NCBI GenBank assembly: GCA_019637075.1
Contig: JAHBWI010000003.1
Location: forward strand, 558,001-622,000
Length of the DNA stretch: 64,000 nt
Direction: 5' to 3'
Source of the DNA: Nitrospiraceae bacterium
Lineage (GTDB): Bacteria; Nitrospirota; Nitrospiria; Nitrospirales; Nitrospiraceae
Positions 17,877 through 25,106 of the stretch are shown piece after piece. Both the position numbers and the translations under genes were made by a program. The stretch's first letter is position 1. Each line of letters begins with the position of its first letter. The notes under the pieces were generated by a model that had not been told where the DNA came from, searched no databases, and saw only the letters and a list, made by a program, of their open reading frames with translations.

Positions 17877-18896
17877 ATGACGGGTCGAGAAAGCATGTCG
17901 TCATTTAAGTTAGGGCTCACCATCTTCTGGAACGCCTGCTGGACGGCCCTGCCGATCAAGATGGGCTTCGCGCTCCTCTTCATGGCGATGGGCACGATGC
18001 ATCTCGAGAACAAGCTGGCCGTGGCGTTCTTGTTTCTCCTGATCAGTCCGGTCAGCGTCTTTGCGTTCTTTGTGGTGACCGGGGCGTTGGGTTTTCATTT
18101 CGGCGAGGGGCTGGGACTGACGTTCCTGCTTCTCATTTCCATCCCGATCGACATTTGGGCAATTGGGTTGGTGTCTCGGACCGCCTTCCTCGAACGGCTG
18201 CGTATTGAGCCGCCCGCATCGATCGGTTCAGCCTTGTGGGTCAGGTTTGCCCTGGCTGGGGCGATCTATTTGCCGTTGTTGTGGCTCATCGAGGGGGGCG
18301 CGACGGATGTGGCGCGTTCGTTGGCGCACGACATCGTAAACAGCGACATGCTCAAGGCTTTGCCGGTGGCGGAAAAGATCGGTCTTGAGCTCAGCATCTG
18401 GGGCACCGTCTCGACGGTAATGTTGGTGATTTTGTGCCTTGTCGGCATGACGATTCTCGGGCGGCTCGTTCAGAGCAAGGTGAATCAAGCCAATGCCCTG
18501 AGCGACAGTTACCAAGGTTTGATTACCCGTTGGGATATGGAGCGAGTTCCTGCAGACCAGAGCTTGATGCTGACGGCCTTTACCGGCGTCGGTGCCGTCA
18601 TGAGCATTCTCTTCTGGGCCGTTCTTCCGGTGTCTACGCCCCATCCCCATGAATGCTGTAAACCGGCCGAAGTGAAGGTGGAGCCGGCCTACGATCTGCA
18701 GAAGTCACTCACCAAGGACGAAAAGTCCTTCAAAGATTCCGAAATGAAGATCGCGGCCCTCGAAGCGAAGGCTGCCGAAGAAGAAAAGCAGAAGGATAAG
18801 GCGCCGGGCAAAGAGAAGGCAGCTGCCAAGGATAGTGCGCCGAAGGCGGATGCCAAAGCACAACCAGCCCCTGGGGGAAAGCCGGCAGGTAAGTGA
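17877..18896 (+). CDS. Unknown membrane protein of the respiratory operon
   Basis: I do not recognise the family. The 339-residue protein has about seven hydrophobic segments in its first 250 residues, then a periplasmic or cytoplasmic tail rich in Lys, Ala, Glu and Pro. Where the tail begins there is HPHECC, a possible metal-binding cluster. GGAGGG lies 12 bases before ATG 17877; ATG 17895 is a possible start. It lies between cytochrome b and the second bd-like subunit, with one base between its stop and the next start, so it is probably a structural or assembly part of the same complex. Confidence 0.7.
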   Translation: MTGRESMSSFKLGLTIFWNACWTALPIKMGFALLFMAMGTMHLENKLAVAFLFLLISPVSVFAFFVVTGALGFHFGEGLGLTFLLLISIPIDIWAIGLVSRTAFLERLRIEPPASIGSALWVRFALAGAIYLPLLWLIEGGATDVARSLAHDIVNSDMLKALPVAEKIGLELSIWGTVSTVMLVILCLVGMTILGRLVQSKVNQANALSDSYQGLITRWDMERVPADQSLMLTAFTGVGAVMSILFWAVLPVSTPHPHECCKPAEVKVEPAYDLQKSLTKDEKSFKDSEMKIAALEAKAAEEEKQKDKAPGKEKAAAKDSAPKADAKAQPAPGGKPAGK

Positions 18897-18897
18897 T

Positions 18898-20778
18898 ATG
18901 AAGGTTAAGGACGAGGTGACAACCATGGTGCACCAGGCTCGGGCTCATACGAAACGGTGGAATCAGCTGCTGGGTCGTGTGGCCCTCTTTGCGGGAATCG
19001 CGGCAGTCTTCGGGCTGCTGGGAATGCCCGATGCCGGCTACGCGGAAGGTGGAAGCGGGCAGACCGAGTACCGAGACATTCCCGGTATCGGCAGCCGGAA
19101 TTTGGTCTGGATTGTCGCGCAGCTTCACTTGCTCCTCGCGGGGTTCGTGCTCGGGGTGCCGATTTTCGCCTGGCTGTGCGAAGTCGTGGCCTGGAAGTCC
19201 GGTGACAAGCGGTACGACAAGTTGGCTAAGGAGTTCACGAAGCTGTTGACCTCGTCTTATGCGACGACGGCGCTCTTCGGCGGTATCCTATTGTTCCTCC
19301 TCGTGGCCTTCTATCCCAAGTTGATGAACTACCTGACGGACATTTTCTTTCCGTCATTCCTGCTCTACTGCATGCTGTTCCTCATCGAAACCGCGACCCT
19401 GTACCTCTATTGGTACGGCTGGGATGCGATGGCCGAAGGCGGCAAGAAGAATCTTCACGTGTTCCTGGGTTTCCTGCTGAACGTCTTTGCTTTCTTCATC
19501 ATGATCGTGCCGAATTCATGGGCGACCTTCCAGGCGAGCCCCGTCGTGATTGCGGAAGGAACCGATTTCCAGCGCGCCTGGGCCGCAACGTGGAATCCGA
19601 CCTGGTGGCCTGTGAACATTCACCGGATCATCGCCAACGTCGTATTGGGTGGGTATATCTGCGGCGCCTATGCCGGTATTCGCTATCTGTCCGCGAAGAC
19701 GACCGAAGAGCGTTACCACTACGATTGGATGGGTTACGTCGGCAACTTCATCGGCGTGTTCGGTCTGTTGCCCCTCCCGTTTGCCGGCTACTGGCTGATG
19801 CGGGAAATCTATCAATACAACCAGCAGATGGGCATTACGCTCATGGGCGGATTCCTCTCCTGGCTGTTTATCCTGCAGGCCATGCTCATCGGAGTCCTGT
19901 TCCTCAGCGCCAACTATTATTTCTGGCTCGGCATTACGCATCGCATCCCAGGATCGGAAGTGCAATATCGCAAGCCGATCATGGCGATGTTGGTCATCCT
20001 CCTCCTCTGTCTCGGCGTGTGGATGACGCCGCACTCCCTTGTGGCCAGCTTGGAAGAAGCCCGGAAGATGGGCGGCACGCACCACCCGCTCCTGGGTGTA
20101 TTCGGAGTTATGTCGGCCAAGATGACGGTGTCCAACCTGATGATTCTCGTGACGTTCATGAGTTTCATCATGTATTGGCGCGCCGGCAAGGAAGATACGG
20201 CTGGATGGGCGAAGGCCGCCAAGGCCGTCATGGGCGCCGTACTGGTGCTCGCGGGTATTGCCGTCATTGTGCTCGGTGTGTGGGGATATTTCGTCCCGGC
20301 AATCATCCGCATCAACTACTTCTCGACCTCCCAGGTCGGTATCGTCCTGTTCGTGATGTTGACGATTACGCCACTGACGGCATTGCTGTTGAAGAGTGCC
20401 AAAACCACCACCGAAATGGTGTGGGGGAAAATGCCGCCGCGCGCGGGCTATTCCTTGGTCCTCAACGCAATCATGGTCATTCTTCTGATGACGTTGATGG
20501 GCTATGCACGGTCCTCCTCACGGGTCCACTGGCACATCTACGGTGTCATGCGTGACTCCTCTCCCTATGCCTATTCACCGGCTCTCGGGTACGCTGCCGC
20601 GTTCATGGCGCTATGCACGTTCCTGTTTTGTCTGCTGGTGGCCTTCATTTTCTGGGTGGCCACAATGGGAGACAAGGCCAAGGCGGCGGCAGGCGGGCAG
20701 GCGACCAAGGGTGCGGTGCCGCAGGGTGCGTTGCCGCAAATGGCCGGTGGATCACCAGACAATCCGTCCCAGGGATGA
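18898..20778 (+). CDS. Cytochrome bd-like oxidase subunit I homologue (second copy)
   Basis: This 626-residue paralogue of the product of 13253-14956 shares its order of motifs: VAQLHLLLAGFVLGVP with H77, NIHRIIANV with H242, and HYDWMGYVGNFIGV where the first copy has YYDWMGFVGNMIGV. It also has a signal-like N-terminus (ending DAGYAEGG) and lacks GRQPW. The C-terminus is Ala/Gly-rich. ATG 18898, one base after the preceding stop with AGGT upstream, is preferred over the in-frame ATG at 18835 inside the previous gene. The two copies may form a heterodimer in place of CydA-CydB; this is inference. Confidence 0.85.
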   Translation: MKVKDEVTTMVHQARAHTKRWNQLLGRVALFAGIAAVFGLLGMPDAGYAEGGSGQTEYRDIPGIGSRNLVWIVAQLHLLLAGFVLGVPIFAWLCEVVAWKSGDKRYDKLAKEFTKLLTSSYATTALFGGILLFLLVAFYPKLMNYLTDIFFPSFLLYCMLFLIETATLYLYWYGWDAMAEGGKKNLHVFLGFLLNVFAFFIMIVPNSWATFQASPVVIAEGTDFQRAWAATWNPTWWPVNIHRIIANVVLGGYICGAYAGIRYLSAKTTEERYHYDWMGYVGNFIGVFGLLPLPFAGYWLMREIYQYNQQMGITLMGGFLSWLFILQAMLIGVLFLSANYYFWLGITHRIPGSEVQYRKPIMAMLVILLLCLGVWMTPHSLVASLEEARKMGGTHHPLLGVFGVMSAKMTVSNLMILVTFMSFIMYWRAGKEDTAGWAKAAKAVMGAVLVLAGIAVIVLGVWGYFVPAIIRINYFSTSQVGIVLFVMLTITPLTALLLKSAKTTTEMVWGKMPPRAGYSLVLNAIMVILLMTLMGYARSSSRVHWHIYGVMRDSSPYAYSPALGYAAAFMALCTFLFCLLVAFIFWVATMGDKAKAAAGGQATKGAVPQGALPQMAGGSPDNPSQG

Positions 20779-20854
20779 TGACGGTCGCACGGTGATGAAT
20801 TACTAGTTCTGAGTTGGAAAACTCACAACTATACACTCAATAGTCGGGGACTCT

Positions 20855-21469
20855 ATGAGCGAAGTCGTTAAACTGCAGCTAATCGGTCTCTGTGTGATCG
20901 GCCTCGGAACGGTCATTCTGCTGTTCGTCAAGGCGCAATTCCTTCGGGTGATCGGCTTCGTAGCCATTGTCCTGGGACTCTTCTCCCTGGTGGCTCTCGC
21001 GGTGCCTCAGATGGCCTCGCTGCCTCCCGCGGAGGAAAGCATCAACATCGCCGACATCAAGACGCCGACCGACATGGCTTCGATCGGACAGAAAATTTTC
21101 TTCAGCAAGGGCCAATGCGCGCTCTGTCATTCCATCGGACCGAGCGAATCGGCGCGCTGTCCTGATTTGAAGGGCATCGGATCCAAGTTGTCGCGCGAGT
21201 TCCTCTTCGAGAGTTTGACTGAACCACAGGCGTACATTTACCTGGACTATCGTCACGAAGGCGCGCCGAAGGAATATCCGGCCCGGATGCCGTACATCAA
21301 TAAGAACCCGATCGGGTTGTCGAGAAACGAAATTCTGTCGGTCATCGCATTCCTCCAGCAGATGAGCGGTGAGCCGATCAGCGTGAATCCGTCGGACCTG
21401 GAAATGCCGGGAGCGACTCCGGTGAAGGCTGCTGACGCCGGTATGGTATCAGTGGCGCAGGCCCGTTAG
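20855..21469 (+). CDS. Membrane-anchored monohaem c-type cytochrome
   Basis: The 204-residue protein has two N-terminal membrane helices (QLIGLCVIGLGTVILLFV and VIGFVAIVLGLFSLVALAV) and a cytochrome c domain with haem site CALCH near residue 88. PARMPYI probably supplies the distal Met. A small hairpin (TGAGTT, loop GGAA, AACTCA; 20810-20825) lies in the 76-base gap before it, the widest gap within this part of the operon. It may set a boundary in mRNA stability. The role is electron transfer on the periplasmic side of the membrane. Confidence 0.88.
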   Translation: MSEVVKLQLIGLCVIGLGTVILLFVKAQFLRVIGFVAIVLGLFSLVALAVPQMASLPPAEESINIADIKTPTDMASIGQKIFFSKGQCALCHSIGPSESARCPDLKGIGSKLSREFLFESLTEPQAYIYLDYRHEGAPKEYPARMPYINKNPIGLSRNEILSVIAFLQQMSGEPISVNPSDLEMPGATPVKAADAGMVSVAQAR

Positions 21470-21498
21470 TCGATCCTGGGAGACGTGTAGGAGGCGAT

Positions 21499-22224
21499 AT
21501 GGGTGGCGTACTTGTCAGACCGGTAATCCTGACGGTCATTGTCTATCTGTTTTTGAAGTTTGTCGTTCCGAATCTGCCGCACTCCGCGCCGTTGCCCTCG
21601 AGCCTGATTTTTGTATACCTCATGCTCACGCTTACCGGCGTGGTAATTTTCGCCACCCTGAGCGGCGCGTCGAAGGACGCCTTCTTCGGTCCGATTTTCC
21701 GCTTTCTGTCGGGCGAAGCGGGCGCGGCCATGCAAGCGCCTCGCTATTTGGTGCTGGCCTTGTTCCCCCTCCTGATCGGATGGCAGACCTACGGCAGCAC
21801 GGCACCGAGCGATGCGCCTCCGGCCGAAAACCGCACCATTCACCCGGCACCTCCGGGCGAATACAGCGGTTTGTCGAATCCCGTGCCGAAAACGCCGGAA
21901 AACATCATGTACGGCAAGGGTCTGTATGCGTCACGCTGCGCCCCTTGCCACGGGAATTTTGACGGCAAAGGCTTTGCGGCTGCAGGGTTCAATCCTCCTC
22001 CGGCCAATTTTAAGGATCCGACGACGATCGCGATGTTGCAGGAGAGCTTCCTCTTCTGGCGCATCAAGAAGGGCGGCGTTGGTCTGCCGGTGGAAGGCAT
22101 GCCGTGGAAGTCTGCGATGCCGCGCTGGGAATTGGAAATGTCCGACGAGGACATTTGGAAAGTGATCATGGGTGAGTATGACGGCGCCGGTCAGAAGCCC
22201 CGTACCTGGGACGAAACCGAGTAG
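21499..22224 (+). CDS. Membrane-anchored monohaem c-type cytochrome
   Basis: The 241-residue product has three hydrophobic stretches (residues about 6-25, 36-55, 80-97) and then a Pro-rich linker and a cytochrome c domain. The haem site CAPCH is near residue 151, and GMPWKSAMPRWE gives candidate Met ligands. AGGAGG precedes the ATG. Its C-terminal domain resembles that of the first cytochrome of the operon (FLFWRIKKGG compared with VWFWRISEG), so the two cytochromes are related and may bind equivalent partners. Confidence 0.88.
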   Translation: MGGVLVRPVILTVIVYLFLKFVVPNLPHSAPLPSSLIFVYLMLTLTGVVIFATLSGASKDAFFGPIFRFLSGEAGAAMQAPRYLVLALFPLLIGWQTYGSTAPSDAPPAENRTIHPAPPGEYSGLSNPVPKTPENIMYGKGLYASRCAPCHGNFDGKGFAAAGFNPPPANFKDPTTIAMLQESFLFWRIKKGGVGLPVEGMPWKSAMPRWELEMSDEDIWKVIMGEYDGAGQKPRTWDETE

Positions 22225-22267
22225 GCAGCCGTTCATCGGCACCGCGTCGCGTAATTAAGGGGAACGT

Positions 22268-23092
22268 ATGGCACGAGCGAGGAGAAGGGGACAGCGATCG
22301 ATAATGGGGGTACTGGCCCTCGTCGGGCTGGGCCTGGTATGGGGAACCATGCCTGCGCACAGTCAGGAGAGCGTGGCTGTGCGGGCCAATCTCGTCAAGG
22401 GCAGTTTGCCGACCGACGACCCAACGGCTGCGGCGTGGGCAACGGCGCAGCCGGCGGAATTCCCGATGTCCCCCCAGGTACATTGGCCGGTGCGAATTAC
22501 TGAAGTGACGGCGAAGACCGTCAAGGTGCGCGGATTACACGACGGCAAGAACGTCGCGATCATGGTGGAGTATTCCGATCCAACGGAAGATCCGGACGAC
22601 GCCGCCGCGCTTGAATTCATGGTCGGTGACACGAAGGCCCACTTCGCCCACGGCCAACCGATGTTTCAGGTCGAAGGTGGCCCGGTCAATATCTGGTACT
22701 GGAAGAACAAGGATGGGAAAGGTGTCGACATGTCCGCGAAGGGCTTCGGCACCTTGAAACCCCAATCCCATCAAGATGTGAACGCCAAAGGCGTCTATCA
22801 GTCCGGCACGTGGAAAGTGGTGTTCTCACGTCCGCTGGCCACGGAGCATCCGACTGAGGACACCCAGATCAAGCCCGGAGACTTCATCAGCATCGCCTTT
22901 GCGGTGTGGGACGGCAAGAAACTCGAAAGCGGGCAGCCCAAGGAAAAGGGCTCGGAAAAGGCGATCTCCTCGTGGTGGTACTTCCGTGCGGAACCGCCAC
23001 CCGACTATTCACCGTACATCTACGCCCTGCTTGCAGTGGCATTGGCGGTAGGTTTCGAGTTAGTCCTCGTGAGACGACTAAAGAAAGGGTAG
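22268..23092 (+). CDS. NxrC-like / ethylbenzene dehydrogenase gamma-type haem-binding protein
   Basis: This 274-residue secreted protein looks like the haem b-binding gamma subunits of type II DMSO reductase enzymes, the group that includes the candidate gamma subunit NxrC of Nitrospira nitrite oxidoreductase. It has a signal peptide (ending AHSQE), the opening motif DPTAAAWATAQP, and the phrase GGPVNIWYWKN typical of the fold; known relatives use a Met/Lys haem pair. It ends in a membrane helix (YIYALLAVALAVGFELVLV) with a basic tail, so it is anchored. No alpha or beta subunit is nearby. In this operon it probably serves as an electron-transfer subunit of the bd-like complex. Confidence 0.78.
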   Translation: MARARRRGQRSIMGVLALVGLGLVWGTMPAHSQESVAVRANLVKGSLPTDDPTAAAWATAQPAEFPMSPQVHWPVRITEVTAKTVKVRGLHDGKNVAIMVEYSDPTEDPDDAAALEFMVGDTKAHFAHGQPMFQVEGGPVNIWYWKNKDGKGVDMSAKGFGTLKPQSHQDVNAKGVYQSGTWKVVFSRPLATEHPTEDTQIKPGDFISIAFAVWDGKKLESGQPKEKGSEKAISSWWYFRAEPPPDYSPYIYALLAVALAVGFELVLVRRLKKG

Positions 23093-23097
23093 CGAGC

Positions 23098-24114
23098 ATG
23101 AGGGCGTGGGGACGGATACGCGTTGCAGGAACGGTAGCGGGACTCATCGGTCTCTTCGGTGTGATCGGCGCGGGTTGCTCGATGTTCCAGAACGAGCAAT
23201 CGGCAAAGGGGCAAAAGCTCTATGCCCACTATTGCATGCACTGTCACGGCGAGCACGGACGGCAGAATGAGGGCTTCAACTGGTCCTCCATGACCGACCC
23301 GAAACCGAAGGATCTGTCCAACAAATCGGAAATGGGGACCTTCAAAGACGAGGATATCTTCAACACGATTTCCCGTGACATGAAGGACACCAGCCCAAAC
23401 GGCGACAAGATCGGCGACGACGAGTTCGCGGTGCCGACCATGCCGACGTTCAAATATACCCTCTCGGAAGAAGAAATCTGGGCGATCGTGGGCTATGTCC
23501 GAAGCCTGCATGGCATGAAGCTGGAGTTTAAGGTCGACGGCCGAAAGAAGGAATTGGAAGAGGCCAACAAGGCCGCTGAGCAAAAATTTGAAGAAGCCAA
23601 GCGCGTGGCAGAGGAAGCCGAAAAGAAGGCCACCGAGGAAGCCGAGAAAAAGAACGTCGACGTCGACGACAATGCCTTTGCCAAAGAAGTCGCGGTAATG
23701 GGCCAAGCCAAGAAGGCAGCGGACGCCGCGGCGGAAAACCTGAAGAACTTTACGACTCGCCCCGGCAAAGGCGTGAACATCACCAGACCGGACCTCACGA
23801 TGAAGGCGGATGCCGAAAACAAATTGGCGGAAGTCGGCAAGCGGCTGTATGTGAACAAGTATGGCTGCAACGGTTGCCACAAGATCGGCGACGAAGGCGG
23901 CAAGGTCGGTCCCGCATTGGACCGCGCCGGGTTCCGTTTGAATCCGACGTGGGTCTATCGCTGGTTGCGGAATCCTCAAGCCATGAAGCCAGACACCCGG
24001 ATGCCCGCGCTGGGATTCACGGACGCGGATGCCAAGGCCGTGAGCTTGTACCTCAAGACCTTGCGCGCACCGAAGCCAGACAAGCCCATCGATAAGGTCG
24101 AGACAGAAGGCTAA
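23098..24114 (+). CDS. Dihaem c-type cytochrome lipoprotein
   Basis: ATG 23098, with AAAGGG upstream, gives a signal peptide ending in a lipobox (VIGAGC); the longer frame from 22906 overlaps the previous gene and is rejected. The 338-residue protein has two cytochrome c domains: CMHCH in the first and CNGCH in the second. Between them is a long Lys/Glu/Ala-rich helix (ANKAAEQKFEEAKRVAEEAE), probably a coiled coil. The second domain has RMPALGF as its likely Met site. It ends the operon; its stop overlaps the stop of the convergent prenyltransferase by four bases. Confidence 0.9.
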   Translation: MRAWGRIRVAGTVAGLIGLFGVIGAGCSMFQNEQSAKGQKLYAHYCMHCHGEHGRQNEGFNWSSMTDPKPKDLSNKSEMGTFKDEDIFNTISRDMKDTSPNGDKIGDDEFAVPTMPTFKYTLSEEEIWAIVGYVRSLHGMKLEFKVDGRKKELEEANKAAEQKFEEAKRVAEEAEKKATEEAEKKNVDVDDNAFAKEVAVMGQAKKAADAAAENLKNFTTRPGKGVNITRPDLTMKADAENKLAEVGKRLYVNKYGCNGCHKIGDEGGKVGPALDRAGFRLNPTWVYRWLRNPQAMKPDTRMPALGFTDADAKAVSLYLKTLRAPKPDKPIDKVETEG

Positions 24115-25013
24115 CCGACGGCGGCAATACTGCCGAGCCACAGTCCAACTAGGATGGCGGCGCCGGCATAAATGTGTTGATAGAACATCGCAAAGGCCTC
24201 TGGCGGAGTCAGAGGCCTTTGCAGTTTCTGGAGCTGTAGGGCGAAGATACCCGCCGAAACGAGCAGCAGCGCGTAATACGTGTAGCCCAACCCACTCACG
24301 AGCCCGGCGAACACGAGGCATCCCAGCATTCCGGTCAGACAAAGGGCCACCGCCATCGGCACGTGATTCCCGAACCACAGGGCCGAGGATTTCACTCCGA
24401 CGCGACGGTCATCGTCCCGATCCTGGAGCGCGTAGATCGTATCGTACGCCACCGCCCAGCAAACGGTGGCGCCGAATAGGAGCCACGCCGGCAACTCGAC
24501 GGTGTCGCGTGAGGCGGCCCAGGCCATAATCGCCCCCCATCCGAAGGCGACGCCGAGCATGGCTTGGGGCAAGTGAATCCAGCGCTTCATGAGCGGATAA
24601 CAGGCGGCGAGCGCGACGGCGATCGGGCTGAGCCAGATCGTGAGAGGATTGAGCCGTAGGACCAGGCCGCCGGCGATGACGAGTAGCACTGCGGCAATGA
24701 TCAGGGCCTGGCGAACGGACAGCCGCCCGGAGGCGAGGGGACGTGTCAGCGTTCTAGAGACCTGGCGGTCGAAGTTGCGATCGGCGAGATCGTTGAACAC
24801 GACTCCAAGACTGCGCATGACGAATGCGCCGGCGACAAAAGTCGAGACCAGCGAAACCGGTGGAAGCCCCTGGTTGGCCAGCACGAGGCTCCAGAGGCTG
24901 GGCAACAGTAAGAGCCAGGTGCCGGACTGATTGCGAAGCCGGATCAGGTCTGCGGCGGCGGACCAGGTGAACGGTGGGTCGGGCCGATCGGCCGAAGAAT
25001 GGTTGCTGGTCAC
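24111..25013 (-). CDS. UbiA-family polyprenyltransferase
   Basis: This polytopic enzyme (about 300 residues) joins a polyprenyl chain to an aromatic acid during quinone synthesis. The two Asp-rich diphosphate-binding motifs are NDLADRNFD (74-82) and YDTIYALQDRDDD. The start is probably GTG 25013, which gives the family length; in-frame ATG 25118 would run into the divergent gene. Because this type of organism uses menaquinone, the enzyme could be UbiA-like MqnP of the futalosine route rather than true UbiA; the sequence alone does not decide. Placement beside the respiratory operon fits a role in quinone supply. Confidence 0.88.
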   Translation of the reverse strand: MTSNHSSADRPDPPFTWSAAADLIRLRNQSGTWLLLLPSLWSLVLANQGLPPVSLVSTFVAGAFVMRSLGVVFNDLADRNFDRQVSRTLTRPLASGRLSVRQALIIAAVLLVIAGGLVLRLNPLTIWLSPIAVALAACYPLMKRWIHLPQAMLGVAFGWGAIMAWAASRDTVELPAWLLFGATVCWAVAYDTIYALQDRDDDRRVGVKSSALWFGNHVPMAVALCLTGMLGCLVFAGLVSGLGYTYYALLLVSAGIFALQLQKLQRPLTPPEAFAMFYQHIYAGAAILVGLWLGSIAAVG

Positions 25014-25106
25014 CGCAGGGACGATAACGGAGGGCCTGCGTCCTGTCAACGGCGCGAGAGCAGGATCGGTTGTTCGGGCCTTGGGGATTGGGTATAAGGA
25101 ACTATC

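Noticed and set aside
19410-20555. 381-codon plus-strand frame
   Set aside because: It is a frame-shifted shadow of the second bd-like gene, rich in Arg and Pro with no hydrophobic pattern.
22906-23097. N-terminal extension of the dihaem cytochrome
   Set aside because: It overlaps the NxrC-like gene in another frame and would hide the clear lipoprotein signal that starts at 23098.
23020-24378. 452-codon minus-strand open frame
   Set aside because: It covers the dihaem cytochrome and part of ubiA in the opposite or another frame and has no recognisable features.
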